In this document: positions 42,701 through 49,468 of the stretch, piece by piece
Numbering within the stretch: the first letter of the stretch is position 1
How the letters are laid out: each line of letters begins with the position of its first letter
NCBI GenBank assembly: GCA_963989385.1
Contig: OZ022507.1
Coordinates: 52,339,400-52,403,399, forward strand
DNA length: 64,000 bases
Source: Ctena decussata
Lineage: Eukaryota; Mollusca; Bivalvia; Lucinida; Lucinidae
Direction: 5' to 3'
The notes under the pieces: generated by a model
Databases searched by the model: none
What the model was told of the DNA's origin: nothing
Seen by the model: the letters and a program-made list of their open reading frames with translations, nothing else
Position numbers and translations under genes: made by a program

Positions 42701-44378
42701 TTATCTGGATCTACACTGTTTGCAATTTTTGTTATTGGCACTTTAAGTGTTAACACTATGTAAGAGAGAACTTCAGACAAACTAATGCCTCATTTACATT
42801 TCAGAGCTGTAGATAAGAGGGAGTATCTGATGATAATTGAAGGATAACTTTTTTTCTGATTAAAACCATATGTTGTGACCCCACATCTGAACTGTCTGGT
42901 CGAGACAGTTCAGATGAGGGGCTAGAGCATTTCTTGGGAAATATGTCAAAAGTGCCTTTACTTAGATTTGAAATTTTAAAAGTACATGTGTGTATAGGTT
43001 TCTTTTCTGCATAGAATAAACATGTTTTAAAATACTCACGTAACAGTAAAAATTCTAGATATTGGGATGGATAGGTCTGAGCAGACAGTGCAGATCCAGA
43101 TCAGACTGCTCTTAAACGAGGAGTCTGATGAGGGTCAATCTGTCTGTATCTTTTCAACACATTACTGCATTTACAAACCAAACTCTTCAATGTTTAACTC
43201 TTTAAGCCCCGGTGATGAAATTAGCAAAATTTGCAAACAGCGTAGATCCTGATGAGGCGGCTCATAATGAGCTGCCTCATCTAGGTCTACATTGTTTGCC
43301 TTCTAGTCTTTGAATTCTCAATATGAAATGTCTTGGACAATGCATTTTTTAATTTTTTGCAGACGTAAAGTTTGTCGTCTGCTGTTTGGTGCTTAAAGAG
43401 TTAATACAGTTACTTTCTTTTATACTTTTCAATGAATTATAGAGATTTCTCGGTGAAATCGAAACCGATAATCTCACTGTTACAAACAGTGAAATTCTCA
43501 CTTTCGATTTCACTGTTTCAGAAATAGAATTTTTGTGAAATAGGCTCAAATTTTTTGTTGATAAATTGTCTAAATCTTATCTGGCTTGACAAAAATTACG
43601 TTACACATGTTTGCACGTCATTACGACGTTAATGACGTCACTTAAGGCGCCACCGTAACATTGTTACTGCATGCAACGTCAGGCCGCCTAAGTCTCCTGT
43701 AGGCATTCTTGCTTGGCAATTTTAATGAGATCTGTTCATCAAAATGATATTGAAAGCTATTTTTCAGTTGCAAACTTGTTTACAACCAATATCCTGCCCA
43801 ATAAACACGCAGGAAGCATCAAATTTGACGCAAAACGGCTAGAAAAAAAGTTGTGTTTCTGTCGTGATGGCTGACGCTCTTGAATAAACAGAATTATTGC
43901 GATTTTCAAGCATAAAAGAAATAGAAAATTTGACTTTTTTAGTGTAAGATGAATTTTTATTTCACTCATGAACACCAAAAGTGGTATTTTCACGAGTGGC
44001 TTCGCCACTCGTGAAAATACTGCTTTTGGTGTTCATTCGGTGAAATAAAAATCGATCTTATGCTGAAAAAGTCAAATATCCTCTATATAATTATTTTAGG
44101 TATCATAATGTGTAGAATTTTTATGGTAAATAGTGCCCTGTTTGTGAGTCAGAGGTGACAATTTTCTCTTAATTTCAGGTGGGTTGCCAGGCATTCCAGG
44201 AAGAACGGGGCCTCGACAGCCCCTTATTCCAAGACCACGATATGATCTGATCGGCCCTAACCCCGATCATGAGCTGGACATCAATCCTGGTATGGGGCCA
44301 TTGAGACCCCCAGGCTCAAGGTTAGGGGGCAGAAATAACCCTTTTGGTGGAGGAGCATTTGGGCCAAGATTCTTCTGA
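27649..44378 (+). CDS. FBXO7: F-box only protein 7
   Basis: Eleven exons (27649-27770, 32866-33019, 33951-34331, 36384-36519, 37412-37489, 38330-38419, 39057-39109, 39867-39990, 41022-41059, 42351-42528, 44179-44378) join in phase to 517 aa, close to the 522 aa of human FBXO7. Domains in order: ubiquitin-like (about 1-78, starting MKLRLRCKK), a Ser/Thr/Gln-rich linker, the FP domain shared with proteasome regulator PI31 (about 170-325), an F-box (about 327-375, with LSNLDLRSLLRVSCVN and DPYLWRRLY) and a proline/glycine-rich tail with PRYDLIGPNPD. In animals FBXO7 is a substrate receptor of SCF ubiquitin ligases, regulates proteasomes via PI31, acts with Parkin and PINK1 in mitochondrial quality control, and is mutated in PARK15 parkinsonism. 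The start was chosen by homology of the ubiquitin-like fold. Confidence 0.95.
28067..28162. repeat. inner inverted repeat with ggatcggacc units, left
   Basis: Several accggatcggaccggatcgg units followed by ttttaccatttatagct; mirrored at 29978-30085. Confidence 0.85.
28371..28456. repeat. cluster of gacaaccggttgtc palindromes, left
   Basis: Two full 14-bp palindromes (28378-28391, 28410-28423) and a third half site (28444 on), spaced 31-33 bp by the spacer agcagcctcacaggctag and variants. Confidence 0.85.
29193..29276. repeat. cluster of gacaaccggttgtc palindromes, right
   Basis: Two full palindromes plus a diverged aactggttgtc, with the same spacers as the left cluster and the same ~33-bp spacing. 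Confidence 0.85.
29978..30085. repeat. inner inverted repeat with ggatcggacc units, right
   Basis: Complement of 28067-28162, including gtatgataaaa, agctataaatggtaaaatt and the repeated ccgatccggt words. Confidence 0.85.
31315..32300 (+). repeat. diverged ~146-151-bp tandem array in FBXO7 intron 1
   Basis: Six to eight units share gtaaccattnn...ggaatttcatgaaac, tatatcactataagg(c/t)gctgatgc, and ttcagtanngcatgagttattgccc. Divergence grows toward the 3' side. Confidence 0.75.
32866..33019 (+). CDS. FBXO7: FBXO7 exon 2 (ubiquitin-like domain, second half)
   Basis: Acceptor tttttag ends at 32865; the first base completes a Gly codon. Encodes FQFSLNNADVLEDE and YGVVGGDLIYIV. Ends in phase 0 before gtaaat. 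Confidence 0.9.
33039..33285. repeat. palindromic MITE in FBXO7 intron 2
   Basis: Inverted arms carry catatgttgtgacccctcat, gataattaggcttaattttt-like and agagggagta words. Related partial copies: 38490-38560 and 42803-42915. Confidence 0.75.
33310..33393. repeat. hairpin in FBXO7 intron 2
   Basis: Arms agtctggtcagttgacataa and complement close on acctcaaggtgtcttaataagacatcttgaggct. Confidence 0.8.
33405..33800. repeat. MITE family C, one copy plus an inverted half copy
   Basis: The first part carries caatggggtcaacttttaaa and the agcatttgctcctgtatgag hairpin. The second (33625-33800) is the opposite-strand half with aaagggaaacaacttttgtg. Confidence 0.65.
33951..34331 (+). CDS. FBXO7: FBXO7 exon 3 (linker and start of FP domain)
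   Basis: 127 codons, phase 0 at both ends (acceptor atgcag, donor gtaatt). Ser/Gln/Asn-rich linker, then EPVLCRDASE and AEVLSVVLHVLMLETGYV, matching the EPMLCSES and IHLLMLESGY words of the human protein. Confidence 0.93.
34433..34505 (+). repeat. (GTGC)n-type minisatellite
   Basis: gtgcgtgcgtgtgtgcgtgcg repeated with a gtgt variant; it directly precedes the 162-bp array. Confidence 0.9.
34506..35345 (+). repeat. 162-bp tandem array in FBXO7 intron 3
   Basis: The word gagcttgtccgagcca starts at 34669, 34830, 34992, 35154 and (variant) 35316, giving a period of 161-162 bp. Each unit holds ggatttcaaaataatttggc, gatgagtagaagtgcca and ggtccaaggtcaaggtc. Confidence 0.92.
35527..35686 (+). repeat. 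MITE family C, half copy in intron 3
   Basis: ggggtcaactcttaaagaaa through cccattttgaaaggacttc to ctacccattcatctta. Confidence 0.7.
35945..36265. repeat. MITE with taatattagggttttccc inverted ends
   Basis: Left end attaatattagggttttccc, right end its complement with small differences; gggaccctt words repeat inside. Confidence 0.65.
36384..36519 (+). CDS. FBXO7: FBXO7 exon 4 (FP domain)
   Basis: Acceptor cttttttag-like tag ends at 36383, chosen over the nearer cag at 36399 because only it keeps phase 0. Encodes LPTAWRQPGCYRFQYTYP and VIPAGKTTIIHG. Donor gtaaac. Confidence 0.88.
36531..36768. repeat. MITE family C, full copy in intron 4
   Basis: Inverted ends aaggtgaaagggtac / complement of aaggtgaatgggtac. 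The inner palindrome is ggggtcaactcttaaaggaa with its mirror around 36601-36665. It begins only 11 bp past the exon 4 donor. Confidence 0.85.
37160..37335 (+). repeat. TTAA-type MITE family E, partial, in intron 4
   Basis: cccttaaagtgccaaaa start and the gacaaaatttatgtccgcag segment of the family. Confidence 0.55.
37412..37489 (+). CDS. FBXO7: FBXO7 exon 5 (FP domain)
   Basis: 78 nt, phase 1 in and out. Encodes KVSGDHSVTRQCTIKPEDYV, aligned with the VKRLQLLPESFI strand of human FBXO7. Confidence 0.85.
37695..37935 (+). repeat. SINE-like element family 2, copy 2, in intron 5
   Basis: Same body as 7010-7245 (actctgtccaccaagcagta, aaatggataccatttttgaa, gggaaggatgaagg). The tRNA-like head is strongly decayed. 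Confidence 0.5.
38330..38419 (+). CDS. FBXO7: FBXO7 exon 6 (FP domain)
   Basis: Acceptor cttccag ends at 38329; 90 nt. Encodes NLARLSMVFKDSIANPLVSD, aligned with LQKLSRLFKDQLVYPLLAF. Confidence 0.88.
38490..38780. repeat. composite of two MITE families in intron 6
   Basis: The first part resembles the tgtgacccctcat element of 33039; the second carries the gagcagattctttctattgagagtagcccc end of family C. Confidence 0.45.
39057..39109 (+). CDS. FBXO7: FBXO7 exon 7 (FP/F-box junction)
   Basis: 53 nt between tttacag and gtaagg. Encodes AAGIEDVYGLLALNQEVK, aligned with LPDVFGLVVLPLELK. Ends in phase 0. Confidence 0.88.
39283..39714 (+). pseudogene. LINE reverse-transcriptase C-terminal fragment fused to a MITE end
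   Basis: 39283-39360 is the end of a TTAA-type MITE (ccttaaagcgccaaaaatga... gtatagatccagatgaggag). From about 39373 the frame encodes KWKLRWFGHVSRSSG, GRQKKRWEDNIKEWTG and a terminal LRDRIEK. These are typical of the last ~110 residues of non-LTR retrotransposon polymerases common in invertebrates. The open frame of 137 codons runs through both, which is chance. It lies in FBXO7 intron 7. Confidence 0.75.
39867..39990 (+). CDS. FBXO7: FBXO7 exon 8 (F-box)
   Basis: Acceptor atttcag ends at 39866. Encodes the F-box core: LSILSNLDLRSLLRVSCVN and SRDPYLWRRLYMRDFG. Donor gtaagt. Confidence 0.93.
40677..40880 (-). repeat. MITE family C in intron 8
   Basis: gatagtaatttgctcctggag hairpin and the gaggcaaaaatagtagagttgc...ctattcacctgt end. 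Confidence 0.65.
41022..41059 (+). CDS. FBXO7: FBXO7 exon 9
   Basis: A 38-nt microexon between tttttcag and gtaata. Encodes RRDNSLSQDWRK, aligned with RDNTVRVQDTDWKE. Confidence 0.85.
41845..41993. repeat. 149-bp hairpin in intron 9
   Basis: Arms cttgctaacaagtaatttgt ... gcccaatatatcactggttg and complement; loop with the cgcgcttcgcactcg word. A related loop word, ggctccgctccgcgctcgtg, sits at 23248-23267. Confidence 0.75.
42000..42290 (-). repeat. MITE family B with expanded terminus
   Basis: Read on the minus strand it starts with the family's ggttgttcaaagcattgtt end and continues to the inner ctgaaaaaactgtgaggagc word. The terminal 23 bp are multiplied (see the array at 42125). Confidence 0.6.
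42125..42288. repeat. 23-bp minisatellite, ~7 units
   Basis: Unit aacaatgctttgaacaacca plus ggc, repeated about seven times with one variant (aacaaatgggc). It ends 63 bp before FBXO7 exon 10. Confidence 0.95.
42351..42528 (+). CDS. FBXO7: FBXO7 exon 10 (proline-rich region)
   Basis: Acceptor atttcag ends at 42350. Encodes LYIQEYKSRKERKK, then TPPTWGPPHNPLAGPSNWIP and PGMIGGDYDLFP, aligned with PPGIIGGEYD of human FBXO7. Donor gtatga. Confidence 0.93.
42545..42755. mobile_element. TTAA-type MITE family E in intron 10
   Basis: Flanked by TTAA at both ends; left ccctgaaaaataccaaaa, right ggcactttaagtg. The core hairpin is ggatgaggcggctcagtatg with its mirror. Confidence 0.7.
42803..42915. repeat. 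partial copy of the 33039 palindromic MITE
   Basis: Shares agagctgtagataagaggga, catatgttgtgacccc and the agacagttcagatgagggg arm. Confidence 0.65.
43195..43403. mobile_element. TTAA-type MITE family E, best-kept ends
   Basis: TTAA flanks, ends ctctttaagccccgg and its complement (gcttaaagag), core hairpin gatgaggcggctcataatga. Non-coding. Confidence 0.8.
43940..44085. repeat. 146-bp near-perfect hairpin before FBXO7 exon 11
   Basis: Arms: ttatttcactcatgaacacc, tattttcacgagtggc and complement, central ttcgcc loop. It ends 93 bp before the exon 11 acceptor. Confidence 0.85.
44179..44378 (+). CDS. FBXO7: FBXO7 exon 11 (C-terminal tail)
   Basis: Acceptor aatttcag ends at 44178; stop TGA at 44376-44378. 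Encodes GRTGPRQPLIPRPRYDLIGP, NPDHELDINPGMGP and a Gly-rich end GGGAFGPRFF, like the proline/glycine tails of FBXO7 and PI31 that contact the proteasome. Confidence 0.93.
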
Positions 44379-44527
44379 GTCTGTGTTGCATTTACCCATT
44401 GTAAACAGGCAAGTAATGGGACATGCTGGGGCAAATACCAAACAGTGTAAACAGTGATCAGACTACATGCTGGGGCATTACCAAACAGTGTAAACAATGA
44501 TCAGACTGTTTCTGTAGACTGCTTGAC

Positions 44528-44715
44528 TGGGTATACTTACAGGGAAAACAACTCTGCCATTTCTCTTGAATGAATGAATTTGCTCCTACAGAAACAAATT
44601 CTTTCCTTCATTTAATTGTACATGTAGGCCCCTTTTTGGAAAGGCTTTATCCCCTAGGGAAGCGAACAGGATGTCAAAGTGTGTTCCTACTTATGAAAAT
44701 AACTTGGAGATATAC
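44528..44715 (+). repeat. MITE family C, degraded
   Basis: gaatttgctcctacagaaac, attctttccttcatttaatt and ggcccctttttggaaaggc follow family order. Confidence 0.5.
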
Positions 44716-44876
44716 CTGTATGTATCTGTTAGCAGCTAGAACCACAAACCAGTTTATGAATTCAAACAGTCTAGCTATAGCCTTCATCTGGTGCCTGTAG
44801 ATATATGTGAGCAGTAGATGCTCTGATCAGACTGTACAGGTGAACAGGCTGGTTTGAATCTCTGCTGTCAGAACGC

Positions 44877-45085
44877 TTTAATCCTTAAAGCGCCAAGAAT
44901 TAAAATTGTTGAATTGGCAAACAGTGTAGATCCAGATGAGGTGGCTCATAATGAGCCATTATGAGCCACCTCATCTGCATCTGCACTGTTTGCCCTCTCA
45001 ATATGATATTGCTTGAACGAAACATTTTTTGAAATTCTGCAGACGTAAATTTTGTTGTCTGCTTTTCGGAGCATTAAGGGTGAAA
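44877..45085. mobile_element. TTAA-type MITE family E
   Basis: Left TTAA then tccttaaagcgccaag; central perfect hairpin ggctcataatgagcc; right end cggagcattaaggg is eroded. Lies 0.5 kb past the FBXO7 stop. Confidence 0.7.
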
Positions 45086-45334
45086 CACCCTTTATGCTGT
45101 AGCAGCTAATACAGCTCATTATTTATAATTATGTTATACACAAGATTAAAACTTTAAATATTTGTGATCATTATTTTGTTGTTTAGCTCCTTGATTTATC
45201 AGTGGAGTGGGTAGACCAAAGTTAAACCTATCAGACTACGAAAAGGACGGAAATATTGTATTTCAGTGTCAATAAGGCAAACTTGGAATATTTTTTGCAT
45301 CTAATAGTAACTAGAAAATGTGTTTATGAAACAC

Positions 45335-46401
45335 TATGCCCCCAACTGTATCCTTGCCTCTAAGGAAGGTTCATCCCATAATGTTTAGGTCAGAAAGGGG
45401 TTTTAATCCATTCATCTACATCTTAGCCTGTAACTGTATGTTCCTATATCTTATGGTTCTTGACTGTAACGGTACCTTTGTACCATAGGCTTAAAATGCA
45501 CTAAGACAAATAAGGGACGTAACTCAGTAAAAAATTCACCAATGTATTTCAAAAGTTAATCAGGTCATCTACACCTTAGGCAATGTCTTCCTGCAAAAAA
45601 ACAGGATCCTAGCATCAGGGGTTCTTGAGATATTTTGTTGACAAGGTTCAATAGGCTTACAATGCACTAAGTCGAAAAGGGGCATAACTCGGTCAAAAAT
45701 TCACCAATGATTTTCAAAAGTTAATCAGGTCATCAACATGTTAGGCAATATGTTCCTGCGAAATAAAACATGATCCTAGCATCAGGGGTTCTTGAGATAT
45801 TTTGTTCACAAGGTTCTATGGGCTTATAATGCACTAAGTCGAAAAAGGGGCATAACTCGGTCAAAAATTCACCAATATTTTTCAAAAGTAAATCAGGTCA
45901 TCTACACCTTAAGCAGTGGTATCCTGCAAAAAATCATGATCCTAGCGTCAGGGATTCTTGAGATATTTTGTTCACAAGGTTCCATAGGCTTACAATGCAC
46001 TAAGTCGAAAAAGGGGCATAACTTCGTCAAACATTCACGAATTTTCTTCAAAAGTTAATCAGGTCATCTACACCTTGGGCAATGTTATCCTGCAAAAAAT
46101 CATGATCCTAGCATCAGGGGTTCTTGAGATATTTTGTTCACAAGGTTCCATAGACTAAGTCCAAAAAGGGGCATAACTCTGGAAATACCTGACCGACGGG
46201 AAAAAGAAAAAATACGGGTCCACTTATTTTTCATGTACATGCCAACTAAAAAATTTCAAGATCCTAGCATAAGCCGTTCCTGAGTTTCCTAGCTGCCAAA
46301 AAGCGTTACGGACAGACGGACGGACAGATGGACGGACAGACAGACGGACGGACAGGCCCAAACCAATATGCCCCCTCAACTTCTCCGAAGTTGGGGGCAT
46401 A
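45335..46401. repeat. tandem array bounded by 13-bp inverted ends
   Basis: tatgcccccaact at 45335-45347 and its exact complement at 46389-46401 enclose about five ~166-bp units (gtcgaaaaaggggcataact, caaaagttaatcaggtcat, gatcctagcatcaggggttc). A (gacg)n run sits at 46311-46350. Confidence 0.8.
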
Positions 46402-46606
46402 AAAATCATACCACACCTTCATAAGTTACAAAATTGTCTAGTGGCAGTTTCAATATATAATTACAGGTGAAATTTTATGAACAGATCTGATGGAAAATGT
46501 CTGTGAAAAATGCTGTGAAGTTTCATTCAGTACATTGTTTATGTGAGTGGTTACCTGAAAGATGGACCACTGTAGGAGACCACTCTTGCAGACAAGGACC
46601 TGTTGA

Positions 46607-46830
46607 GTTAGGCGCGGTTGTTCAAAACTAACAACATCCTTAGTTAAGGTTTCATTAAAATTTCAAATGTTAATATTTTGAATATGCCAATATTTTATTT
46701 TGAAAAAATATGAGAAGCCTTTGCACTGCAAAAGCTTCTCACATTTTTTCAAGAAAAAATATGCCAACATTTTATGTTGAAAAAATATGAGAAGCTTTTG
46801 CACTGCAAAATTATGCTCCTTTGTTTAAGG
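46607..46830. repeat. MITE family B copy
   Basis: ggttgttcaaaactaacaac start; the hairpin word aaatatgagaagcctttgca appears twice in opposite orientations. Confidence 0.5.
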
Positions 46831-46913
46831 AAAGAATTTGCTCCCTCTGATATTTGCACAAAGGCTAATAGGACCCTTGGCTTTATTAGATGTTAGTATG
46901 CAGCATATCCATA

Positions 46914-47488
46914 GGACATTAAAGAGTCAGCATACAAGGGACTGATGCGTCCAGTCATAGAGTATGGTAGTTCTTCTTGGACCCCCAAAGTATACTTCTT
47001 CAAGATGAACTTGAGAAAGTGCAGAAAAAGGTCAGCAAGAGTTGAAACAGGAAATGACACATATGAAACGGAGTATGACTAGGACTCAGGAGAAACTTAA
47101 GTGGAAATCTCTGTAAAACAGGACGAAAGATAGTAGAGTACCGTGATGTGCCTAAATTATTGGACATTTAAATTAATTAATTTTCCATTTGGAACAAATG
47201 GAAAATTAATTATTTTAGGTGTCCCAATACTTACACACAATGTGATAGTAATGGTTCACAAAGGTCTGAAGGGTGAAGCCAGTATACCCACAAATGATCA
47301 TGTTTCCCAAAACAGGCGAACCAGGAAGCATCAGTCATTGTCATTTCAAACCCCATTGGCTGGAACTGATATATACAAGTGCAGTTCTACCAGAGATTAG
47401 AACTTCCTGCAAGATTCCCTTATTTCTGCTGACTGTGCAGCAGTTTCAGTTACTAAGTTAACTTCTCTTGTAAGGGCTAGGGACTAGC
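46914..47488 (+). pseudogene. decayed LINE reverse-transcriptase C-terminus
   Basis: Recognisable pieces: ESAYKGLMRPVIEYGSSSW, then after a frameshift EKVQKK-like, and further on GLKGEASIPTNDHVSQNRRT and LVRARD. This is the familiar polymerase tail of invertebrate non-LTR elements. Stops and frameshifts break it, and a hairpin element sits inside at 47141-47224. Confidence 0.7.
47141..47224. repeat. hairpin MITE inside the LINE relic
   Basis: ttaattttccatttg and complement; a related element lies at 54598-54680 (ccataaattttccactt...). Confidence 0.65.
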
Positions 47489-47614
47489 TCCCCTGATCAT
47501 AGGTCTCGAGAGTAATTGTCTTTGGACGTATCACCAGTACACAATTCTGATTCTAATTCTCTGAGCAAATTCTTTTCTAAGAGTAGGGTCATAGAAAAAG
47601 GGAGTGCAAAATCT

Positions 47615-48530
47615 TTTTTAGCTCACCTGTCAAGGTGAGCTTATAGTATAGCCTTGGTCTGTCGTCATCGTCGTTGGCGTCGTCGGCGTTCACTTTTAAA
47701 CATCTTCTTCTCAGAAACCACTGGGCCAATTGAAGCCATATTTCATATGGAGCCTTAACAGGATGGGGGAACGAAAGTTTATATATTTGGTTCAGGTCAC
47801 ATGACCAAGATGGCTGCCATGCCCATATATGGTAAAAACCTTAAAAAATCTTCTTCTCCAGAACCACTGGGCGTATTGCCTTGAAACTTGGTATGTAGCA
47901 TCTTGGACCCCAGTACTACAAAGTTTATATAAATGATGACCTTGGGTTGACCTTGACCTATTTTATGGCAAGGTCAAATTTGGTCCCTTAGGGGTTTTGA
48001 AGGGAAAATCTGAAAAAGTGCATTTTTATGTTGCTGTTTTGCTCTGTGATATGGAAATGCATTTTTCTTTTGCTGTTGTGATATGGAAATACAGTCATCA
48101 TCAACTCCTATGAATACTAGAGGTGAAGGTCATTTAGTGACCTTGGCAGAAGGTCATTTGTCATGTGTCAACATTTTTAAAGGACTTCTCCTCTGAAACT
48201 ACCAGGCCAATTTCAATTAAATTTCATATGCAGCCTTCAGGCAAAGCGGGAAAGAAATTCCATATATTTGGTCCAGGTCACATGACCAAGATGGCCACCA
48301 TGCCCATATGTGGCATTCTTCTTCTCCAAGACCACTGGGCCAATTGCCTTGAAACTTGGTATGTAGCATCTGGGACTCTAGTACTACCAAGTTTATATAA
48401 ATGATGACCTTGGGTTAACCTTGAACTGTTTTGGAGGATGTTTGGAAGTATAAAAGAAAACAAAACACTGCTTGTATAGATACTTTTTGAGCACATAGTC
48501 AAGATAAAGAAACATGGCACTGAATATTGG
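47615..48530 (-). repeat. inverted partial copy of the ~450-bp array element
   Basis: Starts tagctcacctgtcaaggtga; its units (ccatgcccatatatggtaaa, cttcttctccagaaccactg) are the complement of those at 49469-53756, and its outer end pairs with the right end at 53720-53756. Confidence 0.7.
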
Positions 48531-48952
48531 GCTCAGTTGTTCAAAGCATCATTAGCATACCAAAGTAATAGTTCATTAAGTCTTCTAGTATATAGAATTA
48601 CTTATGCTTTTAGTAAAATAATATGAGGAGCTTTTCTTCCGCAGATGTTCACATTCATTTGCCCAAAAAATTGGCAGTGTTTTTGTGTATAATGCATCTA
48701 AAATGTTTGGTTTAAACTTGTTTATTTGTCTATTATATATTGATATACTAACAATCATGATACAGAGACTGTAATCAATTCATTTATTCAAATGAGATTC
48801 GAAAAAAACCAAATGGCTTACATGACTTTGTCTCCCTTTAACAGTATTATGGAGAATAAACTTCTCGTGATCAAAGTCATCATCAAAATGTTTCCATCTC
48901 GTTAACGAACAATATCATGACATCTTTAGCTTTGAACAGCTGGGTCCAGATG
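48530..48952. repeat. MITE family B, long copy
   Basis: Inverted ends cagttgttcaaagcatcatt and complement of cagctgttcaaagctaaa (48930-48952); inner atatgaggagctttt word. Confidence 0.6.
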
Positions 48953-48963
48953 TCTGCAATATT

Positions 48964-49181
48964 TGAGCCGTGACACGAGAAAACCAACAAAGTGGCGTGT
49001 GCGCCCAGCGCAGCCTCAGATTAGCCTGGGCATCCTCCCAGCCTGATCAGACTCTTGGCTGTGGGCTTAAAGGGTAGCTAATGGTCTAAGCTAGCTCCAT
49101 GCGGACAGCAAAGACTCAGGCTGATCTACGTCTTCGCTGGGAGCACATACCACTATGTTGGTTTTGTCATGTTTCAGCTCA
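48964..49181. repeat. MITE family D, copy 4
   Basis: Ends tgagccgtgacacgag and complement, flanked by TT on both sides. Confidence 0.85.
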
Positions 49182-49237
49182 TTTCTGTAATGAACTCCCC
49201 CATGTTCAAAGTTGTTTTTCCTATCACAGAATGCATT

Positions 49238-49450
49238 AAGGTGAATGGATACACTTCCAGGGGAAGCAACTCCCCCGATTTCATCTTGCCTTCTTTTAAG
49301 GTGGGGGTCAACTCTGAAATGAAAGAATTTGCTCCTCCAGGTGCAAATTCTTTCCTTTAAGAGTAGACCCCTTTTGGAAGAGTTTCATGTTCAAGGGAAG
49401 CAAATAGAAAGTCACATAAATTGTCTCCCTTTGAAAAAATAGCAGAAACC
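49238..49450 (+). repeat. MITE family C
   Basis: aaggtgaatggatacacttc start, ggggtcaactctgaaatgaa and the gctcctccaggtgcaaattc hairpin. Confidence 0.8.
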
Positions 49451-49468
49451 TGAGGACCAATGGTCCTG

